Assembly (NCBI GenBank): GCA_949357655.1
Contig: CASHTG010000012.1
Location: 3,348,001-3,412,000 of the forward strand
DNA length: 64,000 bases
Direction of reading: 5' to 3'
Source of the DNA: Parascedosporium putredinis
Taxonomy: Eukaryota; Ascomycota; Sordariomycetes; Microascales; Microascaceae
The notes beneath the pieces were generated by a model. It did no database searches. It was not told where the DNA came from and was given only the letters and a program-made list of their open reading frames with translations. Position 1 is the first letter of the stretch. Each line of letters opens with the position of its first letter. Positions 37,815-47,849 of this stretch are shown one piece after another. A program made the position numbers and the translations under genes.

Positions 37815-39457
37815 ATGCCCTTCAAAAAACGGACAAGGTATGTTCATGTTGTGCTGCGCCTACGCCTACGCCTTTCGAATCACTGTCCCCAGCCTCCAAA
37901 CTACGTCGAGGTAAAATTGTACGCCTGCTAATGTAATGACCACCTGGTGATATTCAGAGAGACGAGTGAGGTTTGTGTCCACGTCACGTCCGGCCGGCAT
38001 CCGGTGAGGCCGCTCAGGGCGGCTTCCACGATGAACCCAAGCCCTTCCCAGATGGTGGGACATGTAGCAACCGGCGCGCCCCTCTCGTCACTCCCTCGCA
38101 ATTTTGGGCTGCATCAGCGCAGGCCTCCCTAGGTACTCTTGTGCCGTCCGCCCCCAGTCTATCGCGCCCCGCCAAGTAGAGCCCTTTTTGCGCTCAACCA
38201 CGGCGAGGGTCCTAGACATGAGGGACAGGATATGGGAACGTTGCCGTTCTGGGAGCTTGCGTATTACGAACATCATCCTGCTACTAGACGCTCTGATGTC
38301 TACCCATTGACTCCTGATGAGCTGAGCACGCGTGTGATTGCGGGGCCCAGTATGGCGAATCCTAGTCTGGGAGCAAGAGAGAATGGTCTCATGCCATCAA
38401 GACAAAAGCCCACCGGGCAGGCTCTCACTGCTAGACCTGCCCCTCTTTCTACAACATATTCTACGCTCACAAACGGCGCGTCACCAGTGCATCAGCAACG
38501 ACCCCACAAGGCTGCTACACTCACGGTGCATAGCAACGACGATTCGGACGTATATGTATTCAAAGGTACGCCGGTGCGACCGATAAAGCCGACTCGCCCT
38601 CGCGATGTTAGCGAGCGAGCCAGCCAAGCGCGGCCAGGGTCTTCAGGGGGCCTTGCGAAGCCCTCGGCAAAACGTCGGCGACCTCTGGTCGTGGAGGATA
38701 TCATCAACGCCGGCACCGCGGCAATATCGAACTCAGAAAGTACTACCCCAACGACTAACTTAGCGGCTTCCTTGAGAGGAGGAAGTCGTGAGCCAAGTGT
38801 CGCAGTTACAATGGAATCCGCGCCCGGGACTTCTGCATCCACCACCCCTCGCAGGCCCTTGCAGGAAGGACAGAACGCAGCGTGGATGCCCGTCGGATCG
38901 TCGACGATGACGATTTTGACAGGTTGATCTATGGGCAAGAGGGTGCTGCAACCCCCTCCTAAAAGTGCGCCAATTCGTGCCCCGACATTCAATGCCAACG
39001 GTGCGGGATCGGCGAGGAGCCCCAGGTCAAGGGCGAAGACACTCGTCTGTACCTCTCAGTCGACCCAAGGGTCCACTGGAATCACAACAAACCACAGGAG
39101 TGGTACGATAAGCGAATGGAGGAAATCCGGCACCGGGGTGGGCGCAAAGCCAACTTTGGGAAGGCGGCCTCGCGGATGCGAAGTAAGCGACGGGAGGAAG
39201 CCTTGGTCCGTAGCGTTACCTCGTTCGGGCAGATGGACAACGAACCAGGGTCTGAGAGATTTGGCCGTCCAATGGATTTCTGCGATGTACCCGAGGCAGA
39301 TCTACCAGACATGGTTAGCTCGAACCCAGCCTGGATGAAGGCTGTGTCATGGATGCGCGAATGCAGAGAAAAGTCCGTTGAAAGGCGGAAGCAGATTGCG
39401 CAGTTGCAGAAACAAGGCCTCCCTTGGAAACACCTGCTTGGCCCTGGCGACTCCTGA
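37815..39457 (+). CDS. Unrecognised, probably fungal-specific basic protein, frame broken about six times
   Basis: Proposed exons are 37815-37837 (MPFKKRTR) and 37958-39457, about 509 residues after seven lost bases. The conserved-looking parts lie in three frames that join neatly: RQVEPFLRSTTARVLDMRDR, LPFWELAYYEHHPATRRSD, VYPLTPDELSTRV, a Ser/Pro/Thr-rich middle, IVDDDDFDRLIYGQEG, GEDTRLYLSVDPRVHWNHNK and PQEWYDKRMEEIRHRGGRK, and a C-terminal MDFCDVPEADLPDMV ... AWMKAVSWMRECREKS. Suggested breaks: C3 38127-38129, C5 38151-38155, near 38233-38240, C3 38889-38891, C5 38952-38956 (two bases) and G3 39005-39007. No known domain, signal peptide or membrane segment. The Lys/Arg-rich start and clusters (KRRRPLV) suggest a nuclear protein. 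Exon 1 and the first 50 codons of exon 2 are the least certain parts. Confidence 0.62.
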
Positions 39458-40351
39458 CGAACCTGCGGGCTTAGGCCTTTAGTCTTGGTACTTGAAAGCG
39501 AAGTCGCCTCGCGACCTGGTGGGCGCAATATCCTCGGAGATGAGAGGCTCTATCGCGAGAGCGGGCTATATCTTTTTCTCCGTCGAGACACATGTAAAAA
39601 CAAAATTCTTTGCAACGTATTAAATAGGCGATGAAGGTTGGGATCCTCTTCATGGATGGAGTTTGGGAGGAAACAGGTGCATTCATGGCCGCGGACTTAT
39701 GATACCCCCTTCTGGGTGCGGTCTCCTCTACTGGTCTTTCATATCATAATCTTTTTTCTAACTATATTCTTGTTTTTTTTTCTTGCTAACTTTGTGTCCC
39801 CCTTATCTTCTGCTCTGCCTGCCTCACCCTTCCCTCCCTCTCCTACGGTGTCTCAAGGCCTGTCACGAGACCAGTTTCCTGATCTAGTCTGGTGCGAGGC
39901 ATGGAGTGGAAGACGCCGTCTAGCTTGCGTGTATTGTAGGAAAGCAAAAGGAGTAAAAATAGGAAATTTACCAGTTAAAGCAATTGATCCTCTTAGAGAG
40001 GATCTAGGTACCCTCCATATGGAAATGAGGTATGGGATAGCGTGGGGAACGCTTCCCATTTCCATTTTCGTGACAAGAAAAAGAGTAATTTTGGGAAGGG
40101 GCAGTCGTGAGCACCGTTCGGCCTCGGAGCCGGCAAAGATTCTGAGTTCTTGCTCTCCAACTGCATCGGCGCCAAGCCTTTCCCCACATGTGGTTTGTCG
40201 GGAACCAAACCAGCGAATCGCAGCACACCAATTTTTTACATTTCGTCTGAGATTCGCAAGACCCTTTTGGGGGACATTTTTTTCCTCTCCCACCCTCCGA
40301 CTCTCGCAAAGCAAAAACAAGAGCATGCGCCCGTGAGAGCCACCAACAACA
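39458..40351. other. 900 bp intergenic region, aconitase promoter
   Basis: Tandem arrangement: 3' UTR of the upstream gene, then the aconitase B promoter and leader. Nothing else recognised; the open frames at 39638-40413 on both strands lack recognisable features. Confidence 0.5.
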
Positions 40352-42903
40352 ATGGCTCCAATTGACCTTGCCAGGCATTCTGGCCACCTCACCAAGGTTC
40401 GTATTTCCCCCAAGGCTTGCCTTGAGTATCATGAGCCTGTGTTTCGATTTTTGGGGGTTGCCTCTATTACCCTCGGTTACTGACTTGTGTAATCCTCCCT
40501 TCTTCCAGGGTCTAGTCCAGCGGGGTCTGCTTCGCCCGGCCACCCTCCGGTCCTCGTCCTACGCTCGGCGTTACTCATCTTCTCCTTCTCCGGGATATGG
40601 CCTCCCACCCCCGTCTACGAGAGGCTCTATAACAAGTACACCCAGGTCCGACGGGTTCTTGGCGCGCAGAGGCTCACCCTCGCCGAAAAGATCCTCTACA
40701 GCCATCTCGACAACCCCGAGGAGAATCTCCTCACCGACACCGACAATGGCAAGAAGATTCGCGGCTCGGCCAATCTGCGCCTCAAGCCCGACCGCGTGAA
40801 CATGCAGGACGCCTCCGCGCAAATGGCCCTCCTCCAGTTCATGTCCTGCAACCTCGCCAAGCCCGCCATCCCCGCTAGCATCCACTGCGACCATCTCATC
40901 GTCGGCTCCCGCGGTGCCGAGGACGATCTTGAGGCGGGCATTCAGACGAACAAGGAGGTATTCGATTTCTTAGAGTCGGCCGCCAAGAAGTACGGCATGG
41001 ACTTTTGGCCCCCGGCGCCGGTATCATTCACCAGACCGTTCTCGAGAACTACGCCATTCCCGGTCTCATGATGCTCGGTACCGATAGCCACAGCCCCAAC
41101 GCTGGTGGTCTCTGCACGATAACCATCGGTGTTGGTGGCGCTGATGCCGTCGAGGCCCTCGTCGGCGCGCCGTGGGAGCTCAAGGCCCCCAAGATTCTAG
41201 GCGTGAACCTGACTGGCCAGCTCCGCGACTGGGTCTCTCCCAAGGACGTTATTCTCAACCTTGCCGGCCAATTGACTGTACGCGGTGGCACCGGCTTCAT
41301 CATCGAGTACTTTGGCCCCGGCGTTGACTCCCTCAGCCTCACTGGTATGGCTACCATCTGCAACATGGGTGCCGAGGTTGGCGCCACCACTTCCGTCTTC
41401 CCCTTCACTGCAGCTTCCAGCCGGTATCTCGAGGCCACTCGTCGCTTGCAGGCTAGCAAGAACGCCGAGGCTCTCCAAGCTTTCCCCGGAAAGGAAGCCC
41501 CCGAGGACCTCTACTTCAAGTTCCGGGCCGACGAGGGCGCGGAATACGACCAGGTCATCAACATCAACCTTTCCGAGCTCGAACCCTACATCAACGGCCC
41601 CTTCACTCCCGATCTCGCGACCCCTCTATCCAAGTTCAAGGAGGTCATCCAGCAGGAGTCCTGGCCTGAGCAGCTTTCCGCCGGCCTCATCGGCAGCTGC
41701 ACGAATAGCTCTTACGAAGACATGACTCGTGTCGAGAGCCTTCTCAAGGACGCCGCCGCCGCCGGAATCAAGCCCGCCTCCGACTTCTACATCACGCCTG
41801 GCAGTGAGCAGATTAGAGCTACCCTCGAACGCGACGGCACGTTGAAGACCTTTGAGCAGGCTGGCGGCATCGTCTTGTCCAACGCCTGTGGCCCTTGCAT
41901 CGGCCAGTGGCAACGCCAGGACGGCGTTACCAAGGGCACTCCCAACGCGATCCTCACCTCATACAACCGCAACTTTAGGGGCCGCAACGACGGCAACCCC
42001 AGACTATGAACTTCTTGGCTTCGCCCGAGATCGTCACGGCCATGGCCTTTGCGGGCTCGACCACCTTCAATCCCATGACCGACTCTCTCAAGACTCCCGA
42101 TGGAAAGGACTTCCGCTTCTCTCCCCTCATGGTCTTGAGGGACCTCCCTCTCCGTTCGTTGCTGGTGAGGAGAAGCTCCTTCCTCTCTCTCAAGCTGCTG
42201 ACAGCAACGTGGCCATCGCTATCTCCCCACCTCGGAACGCCTAGCTCTCCTCGAGCCATTTGACCCTTTCCCCGAGGGCGACTTGGCCGGTCTCAAGGTC
42301 CTTGTCAAGATAACCGGCAAGTGCACAACCGACACCATCTCCGCAGCCGGTCCCTGGCTCAAGTACAAGGGCCATCTCCCCAACATCAGCACCAACACCC
42401 TTAACACTGCCGTGAACGCCGAGACGGGCGAGGTCAACGCCGCCTACGACCTCGACGGCTCGAAGCACACTATCCCCGAGCTTGGCCAGCTTTGGAAGGA
42501 AAGGAACCAACCCTGGCTCGTCGTGGCCGAGCACAACTACGGTGAAGGCAGTGCCCGAGAGCACGCCGCGCTCCAGCCTAGGTACCTCGGTGCACGTATC
42601 GTCTTGGTCAAATCGTTTGCCCGTATCCACGAGACCAACCTCAAGAAGCAGGGCGTCGTGCCGCTGACCTTTGAGAACGAGGCCGACTACGACCTGATCG
42701 GCGCCGGAGACGAAGTCGGTACCGTTGGGCTGTACCAGATGCTTCAGAACGGCGGCAACGGCGAGGTCAGCATCGTAGTAAAGAAGAAGGACTCTGGCGA
42801 GGAGGTTCAAATCAAGACGAAGCATGCGGTAACCAAGGACCAGGCTGGCTTCATCCTCGCTGGCAGTGCCCTTAACCTGCTGTCGAAGCAGGCGGCTGCG
42901 TAA
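40352..42903 (+). CDS. acoB: Mitochondrial aconitase, AcoB/Aco2 type, frame broken five times
   Basis: Exons 40352-40396 and 40509-42903, 814 residues after five lost bases. The N-terminus (MAPIDLARHSGHLTKG, then LLRPATLRSSSYARRYSSS) is a typical matrix-targeting presequence. Family blocks follow: VYERLYNKYTQVRRVLGAQ, DFW then PGAGIIHQTVLENYAIPG, GTDSHSPNAGG, the 4Fe-4S cysteines in GSCTNSS (about 410) and SNACGPCIG (about 475), and GEGSAREHAALQPRYLG. Details such as TITIGVGGADAVEALVGAPW fit the second fungal aconitase (yeast Aco2, Aspergillus AcoB) better than the TCA enzyme AcoA. Aco2 is linked to homocitrate-to-homoaconitate conversion in lysine synthesis; which substrate is used here is inference. 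Breaks: G3 40592-40594, C5 41010-41014, C4 41997-42000, C4 42123-42126 and C4 42225-42228. Confidence 0.93.
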
Positions 42904-43819
42904 AAGGAAAGAAATGCGGCGTTTTTCTCGATAGACTCTTTTAGAGATTCCCTTTCTCGGAAGGGAGGGAGCATTCTTTTTTCCCCTCCCTCTTTCCTCT
43001 TTTGTACCCCTTCTCTCTTTCATTTTGTTCATCTTTTGTCGGAATAGTTTCATGCAGGTACAGGCTCAGGAGACTGGTAGGTAACGATGTCGGTGCTAGC
43101 TAGTGGTGCTGGTGATGGGCAATCTAGCCCATAAAAGAACAATATGCATCCTCTTGGGGATAGTCTCTTGTTCTTCTTTCTTTTTCCTATTTGTTCTGCG
43201 GCGTTTTTAAGCATATGTCGAGTCATTTTGGACACAAAAGATTACAATGTACATTCTTCATATATGACTTGCATCAAAAACGTTTGGTCCTATTCATCCT
43301 TTGCCCACAGGCTGGTCGTACGCGTGGGTGGTGCGGGTGCGTGTCCGCGAATTGACCCCAAGTTTTGATTCAAATTCTTCAGCAGATGAAAGAATGGCAT
43401 TCAGGGTTAATCAATGGATTGATTATGTAGAAATCCCTCTGTCTTTGTGTTGTGGGAGAAAACAATGAAGGTTGGTTTGTATGTCTGACGACTGGTGCTC
43501 ACCCAGAATATTCAACAGCCAAAAATCGGGGCCGATTCCTAATTTTTAAGCGGGCGCAAGGGAGCACGGATGTGCAGGCAGTCAGGATGTGTTGAGCCAC
43601 GGGGAAGGAGCGAACCGCTACTGAACAACCCCTCCAAAGCTTCCCCAAACTCTCCACATTGACCCGTTCCTCGCGTCAATTGATCTGACGAACGCCATAT
43701 GTTCCTCAAACTTTCTTGATTTCCCATCGACTTCTCCTCGCCCTTCCTCCACCCCTAAAACACCATGGCATAGGCGCATTTTCCGTATCAATATCTGTCA
43801 ACCATCTCTTTATTTCAAG
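42904..43819. other. 900 bp intergenic region, Lst8 promoter
   Basis: T-rich 3' UTR of aconitase followed by the Lst8 promoter. No gene supported. Confidence 0.5.
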
Positions 43820-45134
43820 ATGTCTGTCATTCTCTGCACAGGTAAGTGACACGCGGAACATCCTCGAGCTCTGCAACTTCATCTCGACCTCCACTTTCCG
43901 ATGCTGACCGCGCGCGCCTGCTTCCCCTATCATAGCTGGTTACGACCACACCATACGGTGCGTCTCTCCCTCGAAAACTCTCCTCCCCGAACGCATTGTA
44001 GTCGCGAAGTCTCTACCTCTCGCCCTGGCCTGACCTACCGTCTGCACATATCTGGGGTCGCAGGCAGGCCGGTGTGCGCCGCGCCGTTAGCAAGATAGCA
44101 ACGGAACGCTCTGCTGACAATGTGCATGTCGCTATAGGTTTTGGGAGGCGCTTTCGGGCATCTGCTCGCGGACGATCCAGCACCCAGAGTCCCAGGTCAA
44201 CCGGCTCTGCATCACCCCCGACAAACGCTTCCTGGCGGCGGCAGGGCATCATACGGTGAAGCTCTACGACATCAAGTCGACCAACCCGAATGCCGTGCTC
44301 ACCTTCGAGGGCCACATGGGCAACGTGACGGGCGTGGCCTTTCACTGCGAGGGCAAGTGGATGGTCACGAGTTCCGAGGATGGTACCGTCAAGATCTGGG
44401 AGACGAGGAGTGGCACTGTCCAGAGGACATACCACCATGCGTCGGCCGTCAATGACGTCGTGATACATCCTAATCAGGGTGAGATTATAAGCTGCGATAG
44501 GGGTGGGAGCGTAAGGATTTGGGACCTTGCCGAGAACACTTGCTCTCACGACATAATCCCCGAGGAAGATCAATCGGTTGCCAGCGTCACCGTTGCCAGC
44601 GACGGCTCCTGCTCTGTGCCGCCAACAATTCGGTACATACTCGCCCTCCGGCTTTTCCGCCCCTGTCCGTGTTCTTCCCCGTTTCAGATAACTCACTAAC
44701 CCAACGACTTGCAGGGCAACGTCTTCATCTGGAAGCTGGCCCAGAGCCTTGAGCGCACAAACATCCTACCCCTAGCGCAGTTTAACGCCCACAAAGAATA
44801 CATCACCCGCGTCCTTCTCTCTCCCGACGTGAAGAAGCTCGCCACCTGCAGCGCTGACCATACGGCCAAGATTTGGGAAGTCCGCGATCTCGAGCCCGGC
44901 CAGATGGACCAGTTGCCTCCCAACCCTTACCCGCTCGAGGCCACACTGACCGGCCATCAACGTTGGGTCTGGGACTGCGCCTTCTCTGCCGATTCGGCCT
45001 ACCTGGTCACCGCCTGCTCAGACCACTACGCCCGCCTTTGGGAGCTCTCTACGCAAACGATTATCCGGCAGTACAATGGGCACCACCGGGGAGCCGTCTG
45101 CGTCGCGCTCAACGATTATTCGGAGGCTAGGTAG
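43820..45134 (+). CDS. lst8: Lst8 (GbetaL), WD40 subunit of TOR complexes, one frame break
   Basis: Exons 43820-43841, 43936-43957, 44138-44632 and 44715-45134; 319 residues after one added base. The first two exons are only 22 nt each. The start MSVILCTAGYDHTIRFWEA and the end CVALNDYSEAR are those of fungal Lst8. Seven WD repeats are visible, for example FEGHMGNVTGVAF ... SSEDGTVKIWE, HASAVNDVVIHP ... RGGSVRIWD, FNAHKEYITRVLLSP ... SADHTAKIWE and LTGHQRWVWDCAFS ... CSDHYARLWE. Lst8 binds the kinase domain of TOR in TORC1 and TORC2 and controls growth. One base is missing at CC 44608-44609; with it the frame continues LCAANNS into GNVFIWKL across the intron. The stop TAG at 45132 sits where family members end, so downstream acidic frames are 3' UTR. 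Confidence 0.96.
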
Positions 45135-46239
45135 GGCAACCAACCGGAGAGCGCAACGCCCGACGGACCCCCAAAGCGGCGGCAGCGATTCTATAGATGA
45201 CGAAGACAGCGATCCAACCCCGCGAGCCGAGCAGACAGGGGCCGAGAGGTCCCAGGCTCAGGGTTTCCCGCTCCCTACCCAAGAAGACGACGATATTACC
45301 CCCGGGCCTCGGTCATTTCACACGACCCAGCGCTTATGCAAGGTCCGTAGACACCCGAGATTTCCATCACTCTCTCTCTCTCTCAGCTACCAAATGGGTA
45401 TATAGAAAAGCGGACAAGCGTTGGGGAAGGGTCAGGCCCTCAGCGGTTCATCCGGTCACGTTTGAGGGCGCCATCGTCTTTTTCATGCATTTCTTCTTTC
45501 TATTTATCACTTTACTCTGTTCTTTTTTAATGCTTTTGCTATTTGACTAGGCAGGCGTTTTCGTGGTGGTCAACGTTCTTCTTGTTTCATTGCCCACCGT
45601 TTACTCAACTAGTGGGCAGTACCCAGATAGCAATGCTTTTTTGAATCCATTCTCATAGATTATACTTAAAGCCCATTGCCTGCTCGAACCTTGTGAACCC
45701 TCAGATGCCGGTGCCCATTGAGGCCCACCCGTAGCAGCCGTATACGCTATCTTCCCCTTGGCCTAGGTCAGTCCTCTTGGGTTACGGTCACAAGTTTGTC
45801 AGTGGCAGAATGCAGCCTGGCGTCAACTCTTTTGGCTACTCATAAGGGGTTTCTCTTTCTACGGAAACTCACCCGTTACCCTAGTAGGTTCACAAAAGTC
45901 CAAACGGTACAATGACATGATTCCATTCTGATGCGCACATAAAAAGATAAAAAAACATAAAAAGGTTGGAAACCCTAGCCCTTGGGCATTGGCAGTGAAA
46001 GTCAAATAAAAATAAAGTATCACGGAAAAGATTTGCACCGAATAAACTCCAACCCCCTCCTTTCACACAAACCTTGGCCGGTTGAACATGTCAAGATAAG
46101 ATAATGGAAAAAGGAGGGAAAAGAAAAGTTGGGATCATGCCCAGATATCGATGAACCGACCTCCCCTCCCGCCGAAACGCCCCATCCGGAAAAGCATAGA
46201 TCCAGTCGCTCCAAATAGCCAACGACTGTAGTTGAAAAC
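45135..46239. other. Convergent 3' region of lst8 and the FHA gene
   Basis: 1.1 kb holding two facing 3' UTRs. An open frame at 45180-45400 with an acidic composition (SIDDEDSDPTPRAEQ) follows the lst8 stop; no homologous domain recognised. A CT microsatellite lies at 45373-45385. Confidence 0.5.
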
Positions 46240-47849
46240 TTAGGAGAGGGTGGGGCCTGATGCCACCAGTGTGGTGAAGATCGCGATGCCACCCACAAGC
46301 CCCCAAGAGCAGCCATGCCCAACTTCCCAGCTACTGTTTGAACTCGCTTCACAGGCCGATCTAGCGCCTCCTGCCCATCCTGGAGAGGAAGAGGCGATGT
46401 GGCCTCATTAGTATTCGTAAAGGACTCGCCGAACCGCGGCGGCGAGGGATGGACGGCCTCGGTATATGCTGTGGAGATTTCGTCCATCTTCCTCTTCCTG
46501 CTGCTGTCGTCAGGAGTGGATCGAGCCTCTTCCGTTTTGGGGCCCTGAGGACTTGATTCTAGGGGTTTGTGCTCCTCGACGCTAGGATCCTCGGGTACAG
46601 GCTCGTGAAGATCAGCCTCTTGAAGATCATTCAGATCTAGCAAAGTAGCGTCTGCATCAATGACAACACCTGGTGATGTTGAAGCTGCAAAAGATTCATG
46701 GTCCTCAACAGCGCTACTTTCTTCTGTTTCAGGGATGTCGAGACTTTCGGCACTGGGATAGCCCTCGTTGACAACCCCGTTGACCGCTTCGCTAAGTCCA
46801 TCATTGATCTCTTCATCAGCCTCGTCATCGACCTCGTCATCGACCTTATCATCAACCTCGCCGTCTATTGCAGGATCCAGGCCACCGTCGACGGGGGTAT
46901 GGTTCTCAGAGGCCTCGGAGGTTTCGGGCTCAACCTCCAATGAATCTTCTGAAGTCTGACTGTCAACGATAGCTACGACCTCTTCTGATAAGCCATGGCC
47001 GAAATCGCCTGTCGATAGGCTGAGTCCGTTGCTTAGCGGGTGAAGCACCGGAGGGGGCCTAGAGTCATCTGTAAGGTCGACAACACCCGAGTTTGCGCCA
47101 GAGACACCGCACCGGTGCAGAATCCCTACGGCGCGGCTGACGAGGTCCGTTGCTTCTTCTTCATCGGCGGAGTCGTCGTCTGGGACGGTAAATGTCCCTT
47201 GTACCCTTTCACCGATAGATCTAGTACTGTATTATGATGAATTAGCTTAGCGTAAGGAACATTGAAAACACAAGGAAAGCGCTACCCGCCTAAATATGGC
47301 TGAACCTACTTGGATTGAAGAAACCTAAGGCCAATCTTTGCTCGAACTGGGGCGATCACATCGGTCCCGTGTCGGATAGCCACTCCAAAAGTCAATATAT
47401 CCCCATCGCGGAGCGGATGCTGGACTGCCGGTTCGATCCTGGTGTCGTTCACCAGCGTTCCATGAGATGACCGGGCATCGCGGACGTAAAGACGCTACAC
47501 AAGGCCAATCAGTTATAGGTGCCCTAAAGTAACATGGAGTGGACGAGGTGGCATACCAGGTATCTCAGATCGGCATGTAGCTCTGCGTGAGAGCGACTCA
47601 TCACGGGGTTCTCATAAAAAGCATTGTCTGGCCTCGGTGCAACCGAAGCCACCCTACTGCTTGATCGGCCGATGGGCATCTTCACTCTATCATAATCAAG
47701 GGTGATGGTCCGTTCCAACACATCGGAAACAGGCTCCTGCGCCGTCAATGTGATTACGACTATCCAGAATTTGAGACGTTAGTAGAAGGTAGGGTCGAGT
47801 AAAAACACAAGAGCCAGTCCAGCATACCTTTGCGGTCCCGATAGTACAT
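46240..47849 (-). CDS. FHA-domain protein with C-terminal membrane anchor, one frame break
   Basis: Minus-strand exons 47828-47849, 47557-47759, 47310-47494 and 46240-47226; 465 residues after one added base. The FHA domain (about residues 8-140) shows the phosphothreonine-binding marks IGRSSSRV, NPVMSRSHAEL and SSHGTLVND. It is followed by a long Asp/Glu/Ser-rich region (DGEVDDKVDDEVDDEADEE), a basic patch (SSRKRKMDE) and, after the break at 46292-46294, a hydrophobic end (IAIFTTLVASGPTLS) that looks like a tail anchor. Without the added base the frame runs on 220 bp to 46020. Family relatives include yeast Far10/Vps64 and SLMAP, FHA proteins anchored in ER/nuclear or mitochondrial membranes; the exact orthologue is unclear. 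The ATG at 47847-47849 has a GCCGCCATG context, but the frame is open for about 200 bp upstream without another ATG, so an extra 5' exon is possible. Confidence 0.83.

Noticed and set aside
38955..39010. Apparent zinc-ribbon-like cysteines (KCANSCPDIQCQRCG) in one frame of the 37.8-39.5 kb gene
   Set aside because: This frame has a stop just upstream. The reading that joins the flanking conserved blocks uses another frame (KSAPIRAPTFNANGAG) with added bases at 38952-38956 and 39005-39007, so the cysteines are probably a shadow.
40352..42903. Aconitase, Nbr1, Barentsz and others as pseudogenes or programmed frameshift genes
   Set aside because: Breaks are all base losses in short homopolymers, spread over many essential genes with otherwise perfect conservation; no slippery-site or RIP (C-to-T) pattern.
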